Source: Methanosarcinales archaeon
Lineage (GTDB): Archaea > Halobacteriota > Methanosarcinia > Methanosarcinales > Methanogasteraceae
Length of the DNA stretch: 7,663 nucleotides
Direction: 5' to 3'
Assembly: GCA_012961645.1 (NCBI GenBank)
Contig: DTYY01000247.1
Span: 1-7,663, forward strand
A model generated the notes under the pieces. It saw only the letters and a program-made list of their open reading frames with translations, was not told where the DNA came from and did no database searches. Below, one piece after another: positions 1-5,250 of the stretch; the first letter of the stretch is position 1, and each line of letters starts with the position of its first letter. Made by a program: the position numbers and the translations under genes.

Positions 1-219
1 GTCCGGCGGAACGATGAGATCCGATTCCATAATAGCGTCCGGATCAAGAGGCGTTCCATTTTCTCGAATCTTCGACGTAAACACCCCAAGCACGTCTCTA
101 AACTTTGTTTCATCACCAGATTCGAGCAATCTCACGATTTCATTGTCGAGATCATTCAATTCGTCCATCAAATCATCGCTCACCTTATACTGACCCTCAG
201 TCATGATTCTTATGATCAT
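1..219 (-). CDS. pspAA: PspA-associated protein PspAA (3' end cut by window edge)
   Basis: Reading the minus strand from ATG at 219 gives 73 uninterrupted codons to the window edge. The product starts MIIRIMTEGQYKVSDD, continues with an acidic helix (LMDELNDLDNEIVRLLESGDE) and ends in view with the stretch ESDLIVPPD. This is the pattern of the PspAA domain: a short beta start with an EGQY motif, a helical middle, and a 'P-D-DLxxPP' segment. The family is usually about 90 residues, so most of the gene is present. The start codon overlaps the pspA stop codon (ATGA, 219-216), and an AAGGAGG ribosome binding site lies inside the end of pspA (230-236). Both imply translational coupling. PspAA proteins are known as partners encoded beside PspA in actinobacteria and archaea; a regulatory or membrane-recruiting role is likely but cannot be read from the sequence. 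A second in-frame ATG at 204 is a less likely start. Confidence 0.85.
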   Translation of the reverse strand, partial: MIIRIMTEGQYKVSDDLMDELNDLDNEIVRLLESGDETKFRDVLGVFTSKIRENGTPLDPDAIMESDLIVPPD

Positions 220-911
220 CTTCCCATCTCCTCCTTCAATCTTGCAAGATCATCATCCACACCGGCGGTGGTCTGCATCCTGCGAAGTTCTCGTTCGATC
301 TCATCTTCTCCTCCGATCTCATCGAGAGTGCCGAGTTCGACCATCTCGTCGAGTGCGGCTGATTTTGCACGCATACTCTCGGTCTTATCCTCAGCCCGCT
401 GGATAGCGAATCCAACATCAGCCATCTCCTCTGAAATCCCGGTGACCGCCTCTTTCACCTTAACCTGCGCTTCAGCAGCGGTGTACTGCGCCTTTATCGT
501 CTCCTTCTTCGTTCTGAATGCCGTTATCTTCGCTGAAAGTTTTCTCTCCGTCTCAATGAGTTTTTGTTGTTCCAGATCCTCCTCATTGATCTGCGCAACG
601 AGATTTGCGATCTCAATCTCATTGGATCTCTTCCGTTCAAGTGCAAGACGTGCAAGATCGTCCCTGCCAGCAGTGACAGCATCCTTTGCCTGCTTATCAA
701 GTTTTTGAGTATTCTGCTCAAGTTTCGCTTTCTGAAGTTCAAGCCGCTTCTTGGCTGTGACAACCGTGGCTACGCTGCGCTTTACCTGCTGAAGCAGCTC
801 CAGTTGTTTCTGATATGAGTAATCGAGTGTTTCTCGCGGGTCTTCATGGCGATCGAGTAGCTTGTTTGCCTTGGATTTTACTATAAGTTCCATGCGTGCG
901 AATAATCCCAT
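216..911 (-). CDS. pspA: PspA/IM30 (phage shock protein A family) membrane-remodelling coiled-coil protein
   Basis: The 231-residue product is nearly all charged coiled coil with the family signature. Residues 1-24 (MGLFARMELIVKSKANKLLD) form the amphipathic membrane-binding helix. The DPRETLDYSYQKQLELLQQ segment follows, then long helices to about residue 190, and an acidic end (GGEDEIERELRRMQ). Length matches bacterial PspA (about 220) rather than plant/cyanobacterial Vipp1, which carries a longer C-terminal extension. By family knowledge it is a peripheral ESCRT-III-like protein that polymerises on stressed cytoplasmic membranes. The start at 911 is preceded by GGTGGA at 915-920. A small hydrophobic protein gene ends 37 bases upstream and pspAA overlaps the stop codon, so the three are probably one operon. 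Neither pspF nor pspB/C is seen in this window, so control must differ from the enterobacterial system. Confidence 0.95.
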   Translation of the reverse strand: MGLFARMELIVKSKANKLLDRHEDPRETLDYSYQKQLELLQQVKRSVATVVTAKKRLELQKAKLEQNTQKLDKQAKDAVTAGRDDLARLALERKRSNEIEIANLVAQINEEDLEQQKLIETERKLSAKITAFRTKKETIKAQYTAAEAQVKVKEAVTGISEEMADVGFAIQRAEDKTESMRAKSAALDEMVELGTLDEIGGEDEIERELRRMQTTAGVDDDLARLKEEMGR

Positions 912-914
912 AAA

Positions 915-920
915 TCCACC
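915..920 (-). promoter_or_regulatory. Ribosome binding site of pspA
   Basis: On the minus strand the bases read GGTGGA, 3 bases before the pspA ATG at 911. It resembles the archaeal GGTGA-type site and supports this start, although the spacing is short. Confidence 0.45.
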
Positions 921-933
921 ATTGCGATGAGAT

Positions 934-941
934 CATATAAA
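934..941 (-). promoter_or_regulatory. Possible TATA box for pspA
   Basis: The minus strand reads TTTATATG, a near-consensus archaeal TATA box centred about 26 bases before the pspA start. It lies in the gap between the small membrane protein gene and pspA. Used alone it would give a leaderless pspA transcript, separate from any longer transcript starting ahead of the small gene. The presence of a ribosome binding site argues partly against leaderless use. The region is AT-rich, so chance is possible. Confidence 0.35.
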
Positions 942-948
942 GATGTTG

Positions 949-1119
949 TTACAGAATTGCCCTGAGGATCTTATAAATGATGTATATTAATATCGCAAAT
1001 ATTATTACCCGCACCATTCCAAACACGATCAGCAAAAATTTATAGACCAGAATGACCACGATGACAATAATTACAATCTGCAGTATCTCGCTGGGTTTTA
1101 TGCCGAAAGGGTTTGCCAT
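949..1119 (-). CDS. Very small hydrophobic membrane protein upstream of pspA
   Basis: A complete 56-codon frame runs from ATG at 1119 to TAA at 949. After a short polar start (MANPFGIKPSE) the rest is almost all Ile, Val, Leu, Phe and Tyr. Two hydrophobic stretches, about residues 12-36 and 38-56, are marked by K27, R37, K50 and R53, consistent with a two-helix hairpin or one long plus one short membrane helix. The composition is far from random and keeps a polar N-terminus, which favours a real gene. No clear ribosome binding site precedes the ATG (only a C-run on this strand), so translation may be leaderless or inefficient. It ends 37 bases before pspA on the same strand. A role as membrane anchor or sensor for the Psp module is inferred from position only; I do not recognise a named family, and it does not look like PspB or PspC. 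Confidence 0.65.
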   Translation of the reverse strand: MANPFGIKPSEILQIVIIVIVVILVYKFLLIVFGMVRVIIFAILIYIIYKILRAIL

Positions 1120-1153
1120 GAAATGATGGGGGGTTGTAGCAGTAAAAAGCTTT

Positions 1154-1176
1154 CCTGATCGGAAGGGTATATCAGG
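1154..1176. promoter_or_regulatory. Inverted repeat in the divergent spacer, possible operator
   Basis: CCTGAT at 1154-1159 and ATCAGG at 1171-1176 form a perfect 6-base inverted repeat with an 11-base spacer, giving about 17 bases (under two helical turns) between half-site centres. A related CATCAGG occurs at 1194-1200. It lies between the small membrane protein/pspA operon and the coiled-coil gene, where a shared regulator could bind. No regulator gene for it is evident. Confidence 0.35.
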
Positions 1177-1181
1177 GCTGC

Positions 1182-1196
1182 ATGATATAATATCAT
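1182..1196. promoter_or_regulatory. 15-base TATA-like palindrome, possible bidirectional promoter element
   Basis: ATGATATAATATCAT is a perfect palindrome around a central A. On the plus strand it sits about 48 bases ahead of the coiled-coil gene ATG; on the minus strand about 70 bases ahead of the small membrane protein ATG. Both distances allow a TATA box with a short leader. It is the most TATA-like sequence in the spacer for either direction. It could equally be an operator. Confidence 0.4.
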
Positions 1197-1236
1197 CAGG
1201 GACAATTGCACCATAAACAGCATACCGGATCGGTTG

Positions 1237-2511
1237 ATGGCATTGAAATGGCTAAAAAAGATCATTGGAAGAGAAAACCGCCAGGAGACGACCGAGATCG
1301 CCTTTCACAAACTTGAAGATTGGGTTGCAGATAAATTGAAAGCGGATCTCGACGATTTCTCCAGATCCGCTGCCCTGATATTTGCAGAGATCGAGGATAC
1401 AGCAGAGCAACTGGTGCGCGACATCGGCACGCTCGAGACTGCAGAGCCTCCTGAGATGCCACCACGCGCGCTGAAGGTGGGGCTTGCAGCCCGCGACAAC
1501 ATAATCAAGCAGATCAACATGTTGATCGAAAAGATCAACACTCCAGAGATGGATTATTCGGCGATCAGGGAATTTTACGCGACCGCTGATACCAATCTCG
1601 AAACTACACTCGAAAAATCGGTGAAAAGCCACCACTCTGCCAGATATCTCTTTCCAAAGGAGGTCGGCGAGGTCGTCTCCGATGTCAGGGATGTAAGAAA
1701 GTTACTCAACAAACTCAAGCTTCTGATCGACGAGAAGGAAGACCAGATAGGGAATTTAGATGAGATTTCAGGAACCATACAGAGTATAATAGATATACAG
1801 GATGATATCACCGAGCGAAATTCAAGGATCAGGAATGCCGGGTCAGAATTAAACGATTTTCGCCATGAAAGCGATGAACATGCTGCCCGGCTGGAAAAGC
1901 TCTCAGAAAGTGCCGAGTGGAGTTCCTTTGTCAAACTTGAGACAGAATTAAAACAGGCTTGTGAGGAGAGGGATGATATCGAAACCAGTGTCATGGAACT
2001 GTTCATGCCGCTTAACAAAGCCTTCAAACGGATGAAAAAGCAGGACGCGAGTGAAAGACGCACGTTATCTGCAAAACAGAAGAAATTGCTCGATATGTGC
2101 CTCGAAAATCCGATTGAGATGGATGCAGCAGATGTCACCGATTTTATGACCGATGTGTACAAACTACTCGAGAACGACGTCCTTGGACTCAAGGACAGGA
2201 AACGCGAGAAAGCCATCGGTCAGACGAAACAGATAATGGACTCATTCGCGTCAAAGAAAGACGCACACCGTGTCATCAGCTCTCAGATAAGGAAGATCGA
2301 GGACCAGATCTCTGGTCTGACCATATCAGAAACAAAAACCACACTTGAGAGAGAACTCGCTGCAAAGAACGAAAGGATCGCGAGGATTGAACAGGAGATC
2401 GAAAATTTGAGAGGGAACCTAAAGATACGTGGTAAAGAACTCGAAGATCAGAAGAATAATCTTTCCAGCGCTGTAAATTCGATAAAAACGGTTCACATAA
2501 TATTTGATTGA
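1237..2511 (+). CDS. Large coiled-coil protein of unknown function, divergent from the pspA operon
   Basis: The 424-residue product has no membrane span, signal peptide or P-loop. ATG at 1237 is preferred over the adjacent in-frame TTG at 1234. Residues 1-15 (MALKWLKKIIGRENR) form a basic amphipathic helix that could contact membranes. A helical region follows to about 135, with a Pro-rich break at 71-77 (PPEMPPR). Predicted coiled coils cover about 145-260 and 345-415, heptad-like and rich in Glu, Lys, Arg, Ile and Leu. A linker with a short helical domain lies around 290-325 (NPIEMDAADVTDFMTDVYKL). It resembles the arms of SMC/Rad50-like proteins only in composition, and no ATPase domain is present. 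Position suggests a link with membrane stress, because it shares a short divergent regulatory region with the PspA module; this is inference. It converges with the ferredoxin gene, leaving 30 bases between stop codons. Confidence 0.85.
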   Translation: MALKWLKKIIGRENRQETTEIAFHKLEDWVADKLKADLDDFSRSAALIFAEIEDTAEQLVRDIGTLETAEPPEMPPRALKVGLAARDNIIKQINMLIEKINTPEMDYSAIREFYATADTNLETTLEKSVKSHHSARYLFPKEVGEVVSDVRDVRKLLNKLKLLIDEKEDQIGNLDEISGTIQSIIDIQDDITERNSRIRNAGSELNDFRHESDEHAARLEKLSESAEWSSFVKLETELKQACEERDDIETSVMELFMPLNKAFKRMKKQDASERRTLSAKQKKLLDMCLENPIEMDAADVTDFMTDVYKLLENDVLGLKDRKREKAIGQTKQIMDSFASKKDAHRVISSQIRKIEDQISGLTISETKTTLERELAAKNERIARIEQEIENLRGNLKIRGKELEDQKNNLSSAVNSIKTVHIIFD

Positions 2512-2541
2512 TTCCTCAAGCCCGCATCATCCGGATCGCGA

Positions 2542-2889
2542 TCACTTCCGTCTCTTCTGCCTCTTCATTCCGCGCCTGCCGCCGCGTCCCATACCCCATC
2601 CTCTCCGGCAGGAACCAGCGACGCCGTGGCTGCGGATTCCATGCTGTTTGATAGCGTTTTCTGTGGCAGACGTAACTCCTGACATGACTGTGCTCCTGTG
2701 CACCATCTCAGTTTCAGCCGGCACCTCGATGATCGCCCCTTTCTTGCATACGCCAGCACATGCCCCGCAGCCAGTGCATCTATCGATGTCGATCTTCGCC
2801 GTATCTGCCATGGTTATCGCTCTTACCGGGCATACACTGATACACAAGCCGCATCCTACGCACAGCGATTCATCAATCTGATATTTCAT
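2542..2889 (-). CDS. Two-[4Fe-4S] ferredoxin with Gly/Arg/Lys-rich tail
   Basis: The 115-residue product has two complete cluster-binding motifs: C10, C13, C16, C20 followed by Pro (CVGCGLCISVCP), and C38, C41, C44, C48 (CTGCGACAGVCK). This is the bacterial-type dicluster ferredoxin fold, about 55 residues. A linker follows, then a tail from about residue 90 rich in Gly, Arg and Lys (GWGMGRGGRRGMKRQ) that normal ferredoxins lack. Its function is electron transfer in the cytoplasm; the partner is unknown, but neighbourhood with an Mrp/Nbp35 ATPase suggests work with Fe-S or metal-cofactor assembly. Similar modules elsewhere fuse a ferredoxin to a MinD-type ATPase, whereas here the two are separate genes. 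The start at 2889 overlaps by ATGA the stop of an upstream open frame, which hints at translational coupling with an older or unrecognised gene. Confidence 0.9.
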   Translation of the reverse strand: MKYQIDESLCVGCGLCISVCPVRAITMADTAKIDIDRCTGCGACAGVCKKGAIIEVPAETEMVHRSTVMSGVTSATENAIKQHGIRSHGVAGSCRRGWGMGRGGRRGMKRQKRRK

Positions 2890-3005
2890 CTCTTCGGTTC
2901 TCTGGTCCGGCTGCTGCCTTGGATCCTCACGCCTCTACCTCTGCCACCACCAGTTCCAGCACCCGATGTGCCACTTGCTCCAGAGATGATCCGGTTGAAG
3001 TCAAC
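2886..3005 (-). pseudogene. Startless Gly/Arg-rich open frame between the Mrp ATPase and ferredoxin genes
   Basis: The 130 bases between the ATPase stop and the ferredoxin start contain an open frame whose product reads from about VDFNRIISGASG through GTGGGRGRG to REPKR and a TGA overlapping the ferredoxin ATG. No ATG, GTG or TTG lies in this frame after the previous in-frame stop, which is inside the ATPase gene. An ATG at 3007 opens a different frame (26 codons, ending before the Gly/Arg part), so one base gained or lost would join the start to this frame. The simplest reading is a small protein gene broken by a frameshift, or a sequencing error; a non-standard start is also possible. The Gly/Arg content resembles the tails of the flanking genes. 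Low certainty. Confidence 0.3.
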
Positions 3006-3019
3006 ATATTTCCATAATA

Positions 3020-3847
3020 TTATTTTAACTCTACAATCTCTTTTACCTGATCAACGATCGTCTCAAAGGCATCAGCAGCATCTGATTTATGCTCAAGCAC
3101 GAATGGGATGCCGCTATCACTCGATTCAACGATCTTTGTCTCGATCGGAATCTTGCCAAGGAATGGTACGCCCATATCGGCGGCAGAACGCTCTCCACCA
3201 CCGATTTTGAATAGATCGATCAATTCGCCGCAGTTCGGGCACTTAAATCCACTCATGTTCTCTATGATCCCGATTACAGGTATACCAAGCGCTCTTGCAA
3301 AGCTCACAGACTTTCTCGAGTCCAGTAAAGCCACATCCTGCGGCGTGGTGACGATGATCGCTCCATCGATATCAGGAATCAACTGGGCTACGCTCAAAGG
3401 CTCATCGCCAGTTCCCGGGGGGAGATCGACGATCAGATAATCCAGATCACCCCAGAACACATCCGAAAGAAACTGTTTGATCGCACCCATCTTGAGCGGT
3501 CCCCTCCATACGATCGGGGTATCCTTGCTCTCGAGCAGGAATGCCAGCGACATGACCTTCAGTCGCGGGGGCACAAAGACTGGCGATATACCATCTTCCG
3601 AGACGTCCGGATGCGAGTCCTCTATTCCAAGCATTTTTGGGACGTTTGGTCCATGTATATCGGCATCCATAACTCCTACCTCATATCCCTTCGTTGCAAG
3701 GGTGAGTGCGAGGTTGATGGCGACGGTGGTCTTGCCAACACCACCCTTACCGCTCATAACCAGTATTTTGTGTTTCACTTTCGCCATCCGCTCTCCCAGG
3801 CGTTTATCCTGTTCCATATCTGGTCCAATATTACTTACTTCATTCAT
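3020..3847 (-). CDS. Mrp/Nbp35-family P-loop ATPase, Fe-S cluster carrier
   Basis: The 275-residue product begins after a short leader with the deviant Walker [12 protein letters not shown] (GKGGVGKT at 33-40), then DADIHGPN at 61-68, the switch DLPPGTGD at 141-148, TTPQDVAL at 167-174, and the CPNC pair (C203, C206) that in this family forms a dimer-bridging [4Fe-4S] site. Bacterial Mrp carries an N-terminal DUF59 domain and eukaryotic Nbp35 an N-terminal four-Cys motif; neither is present, matching the short archaeal form. It is a cytoplasmic scaffold/carrier for Fe-S clusters. The frame is open back to 4000, but that overlaps the DUF134 gene. ATG at 3847 is chosen because GGTGAG lies 4 bases upstream; ATG at 3859 is the alternative. 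It is downstream of the DUF134 gene with a 29-base gap, so the two are probably co-transcribed. Confidence 0.95.
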   Translation of the reverse strand: MNEVSNIGPDMEQDKRLGERMAKVKHKILVMSGKGGVGKTTVAINLALTLATKGYEVGVMDADIHGPNVPKMLGIEDSHPDVSEDGISPVFVPPRLKVMSLAFLLESKDTPIVWRGPLKMGAIKQFLSDVFWGDLDYLIVDLPPGTGDEPLSVAQLIPDIDGAIIVTTPQDVALLDSRKSVSFARALGIPVIGIIENMSGFKCPNCGELIDLFKIGGGERSAADMGVPFLGKIPIETKIVESSDSGIPFVLEHKSDAADAFETIVDQVKEIVELK

Positions 3848-3851
3848 CGTT

Positions 3852-3857
3852 CTCACC
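3852..3857 (-). promoter_or_regulatory. Ribosome binding site deciding the Mrp/Nbp35 ATPase start
   Basis: The minus strand reads GGTGAG followed by AACG and then ATG at 3847. This is a strong match to the archaeal GGTGA site and argues for 3847 over the further upstream ATG at 3859, which would contain this site within its own coding sequence. Confidence 0.6.
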
Positions 3858-3876
3858 ATGCTATCATGACATCGTT

Positions 3877-4335
3877 CTATCGTCCACGTCTGCCCCTGCC
3901 GCCTCTGGCATAGCCGCGATCGTCCTCTGCCCGGTGCAGATTTGCGCTTCCACACTTGGGACAGTTCTGCGGTCTTCCTGTGCCATACGCTTCCTCCCAT
4001 TCATGTTGGCAGTCGTAACACTTGAACTTTCTTGCCGATGTCGTCGCCATCCTGTAGGCTCCTCCTTTTATCCGTATCGGTCTGCCACAGACCAGAGCAC
4101 AAGCGACCTTGCTTCTTGCTTCGGTAAGGATTCTGTGAAAGGTCGGCTGCGAGATATTCATCTCTCTTGCCGCATCACGCTGATCCATTCCAAGATAATC
4201 CTTCAGCCGCATGCTCTCCATCTCTTCCATCTTCAGAACCACTTCCTCGGCATCCTGCCGGCATATCACGCATGGTTTGAAGTAGTCGTACTCGAATGCA
4301 GACTGCACGTACCTGTGTCGTCTCGGTCTTGGCAT
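3877..4335 (-). CDS. DUF134 family HTH protein with C-terminal zinc ribbon and Gly/Arg tail
   Basis: The 152-residue product opens with the DUF134 hallmark [10 protein letters not shown], continues with YFKPCVIC and the [18 protein letters not shown] segment, and then a sigma-70 region 4-like helix-turn-helix at about 50-74 ([21 protein letters not shown]), followed by [13 protein letters not shown]. After this core comes a zinc ribbon (C106, C109, C125, C128) and a tail of [14 protein letters not shown]134 proteins are predicted DNA-binding regulators, commonly found beside Mrp-like ATPases, ferredoxins and nitrogenase-cofactor-like proteins; no ligand is established as far as I know. Extra cysteines C22 and C25 could bind metal or a cluster. 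A clear promoter and a palindrome precede the gene, suggesting autoregulation (inference). The gene leads the cluster with the ATPase and ferredoxin. Confidence 0.93.
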   Translation of the reverse strand: MPRPRRHRYVQSAFEYDYFKPCVICRQDAEEVVLKMEEMESMRLKDYLGMDQRDAAREMNISQPTFHRILTEARSKVACALVCGRPIRIKGGAYRMATTSARKFKCYDCQHEWEEAYGTGRPQNCPKCGSANLHRAEDDRGYARGGRGRRGR

Positions 4336-4338
4336 TTA

Positions 4339-4352
4339 TGAATAAATATTCA
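4339..4352. promoter_or_regulatory. Palindrome between promoter and start of the DUF134 gene, possible operator
   Basis: On the minus strand TGAATA-TT-TATTCA is a perfect 14-base inverted repeat. It lies just after the TATA box and 3 bases before the ATG at 4335, so a bound protein would block transcription initiation. The first DUF134 gene of the cluster encodes a plausible binder. AT-rich composition raises the chance of coincidence. Confidence 0.4.
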
Positions 4353-4357
4353 CAATA

Positions 4358-4372
4358 AACTTAAACCTTTCG
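4358..4372 (-). promoter_or_regulatory. BRE/TATA promoter of the DUF134-ATPase-ferredoxin cluster
   Basis: The minus strand reads CGAAAGG (4372-4366) directly followed by TTTAAGTT (4365-4358), a good archaeal BRE plus TATA pair. The TATA centre is about 26 bases before the start codon, predicting a transcript with almost no leader, which agrees with the lack of a ribosome binding site there. Confidence 0.55.
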
Positions 4373-4387
4373 GGCAGGAGCGTTGAA

Positions 4388-5131
4388 TCAGCGAATGCCC
4401 ACGTATTCCCGCAGGTCAGCGACATGGAGTTTTCTCGCGAGTTTGTCGATGAATGTAGAGTCCAGTGTTCTGCCAAGATCCAGTTGCGTGTAGTAATAGA
4501 TCGCTCCGAGAAGTCCCATCGATTCCAGACGTCTGGAAGAGTTCGTGACCTTCACATGAGGGAAGAATCCCACCTTTCCGACCTTGCATATCCGCCTGCT
4601 GAACTCCACGTCCTCGAGGAGGACGTTACGGTATCCTCCGCACTTAAAATACGCATCAGATCTCACACAGGTGTTGAAACCGGGCAGGGTGACGGACAGC
4701 AATTTATCTCGCATTGAAAAGTACTTGTTGGAGACCTTCTCTGCAAGTTTTATCTGTTCGCTGTGCTCTGAAAATTCAAAGCCGGTTGAGAATGCAACAA
4801 GTTCAGGGTCGGCTTTGAATGTTTCATAGACGTAGGCAAGGTAGTATCCAGGAATCCGGGTGTCTGCATCGATGAATATAAAATATTTACTACTCTTACT
4901 CGCATTCATAGCCCCAAAGTGCCTGCCCGCTCCGATGCCGCGCTCTTCACATTGCAACACACGGTCTGCGTACCTTTCTGCAATATCAAGACTCCCGTCA
5001 GTGCTCTGAGCGTCTGATACGATCAGTTCGTAGGGCTTGTTTGTGTTCTGGCTCACGATCGATTCGAGCGTTTCCTCGAGATGGTTGACCTCGTTTAAAA
5101 CCGGGACGATGACCGAGATTTCGGGTTCCAT
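4388..5131 (-). CDS. Family 2 glycosyltransferase (GT-A fold), soluble
   Basis: The 247-residue product shows the GT2 pattern: ISVIVPVLNEVNHLEETLESI at the start, ELIVSDAQSTDGSLDIAERYAD (nucleotide-binding D40 and D45), the RGIGAGRHFGAMNA segment at 64-77, the metal-binding DxD as FIDADT (D88, D90), an acceptor-site ED at E173-D174 (LLEDVEFSRR), and GFNTCVRSDAYFKCGGY before it. It transfers a sugar from a nucleotide-sugar donor. There is no clear membrane span, although the region 205-225 (SMGLLGAIYYYTQLDLG) is weakly hydrophobic and could associate with membranes. The acceptor is unknown; surface glycan or glycolipid synthesis is the usual role. It lies upstream of the DUF134 gene on the same strand with a 52-base gap that holds a separate promoter, and it diverges from an envelope protein gene, so it is probably its own transcription unit. 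Confidence 0.93.
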   Translation of the reverse strand: MEPEISVIVPVLNEVNHLEETLESIVSQNTNKPYELIVSDAQSTDGSLDIAERYADRVLQCEERGIGAGRHFGAMNASKSSKYFIFIDADTRIPGYYLAYVYETFKADPELVAFSTGFEFSEHSEQIKLAEKVSNKYFSMRDKLLSVTLPGFNTCVRSDAYFKCGGYRNVLLEDVEFSRRICKVGKVGFFPHVKVTNSSRRLESMGLLGAIYYYTQLDLGRTLDSTFIDKLARKLHVADLREYVGIR

Positions 5132-5221
5132 GACTCATTTTATTTTTGCGCCATGCGGCATTAAAGATGACGGACGCGGGAGGCACCCGAGTTCGAGCAC
5201 CCGGGGCGCAATCATTACCCT

Positions 5222-5229
5222 CATATATG
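5222..5229 (+). promoter_or_regulatory. Likely TATA box of the envelope protein gene
   Basis: CATATATG is centred about 26 bases upstream of ATG at 5251, the spacing expected for a leaderless archaeal transcript starting at that codon. AAGGG at 5246-5250 instead suits an internal ATG at 5257, so the start is not fully settled. Confidence 0.4.
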
Positions 5230-5250
5230 TTGATGTAGCAGATACAAGGG

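Noticed and set aside
268..818. Long Ser-rich frames on the strand opposite pspA (and similar ones opposite the coiled-coil gene)
   Set aside because: They are mirror frames of codon-biased coiled-coil genes; the Ser/Leu-rich translations have no domain features.
1234..1236. TTG at 1234 as start of the coiled-coil gene
   Set aside because: It is followed immediately by an in-frame ATG, which is the stronger start and has equal access to the weak upstream ribosome binding sequence.
3848..4000. A longer N-terminus for the Mrp/Nbp35 ATPase starting at 4000
   Set aside because: It would overlap the well-supported DUF134 gene in another frame, its translation is unlike the family, and a strong ribosome binding site points to ATG at 3847.
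5183..5210. A tRNA T-loop-like GTTCGAGC inside a GC-rich stretch with GCACCCG repeated at 5183 and 5197
   Set aside because: The bases on either side of the loop do not pair as a T stem, and no anticodon or D arm lies upstream. The repeat is only 7 bases and probably chance.
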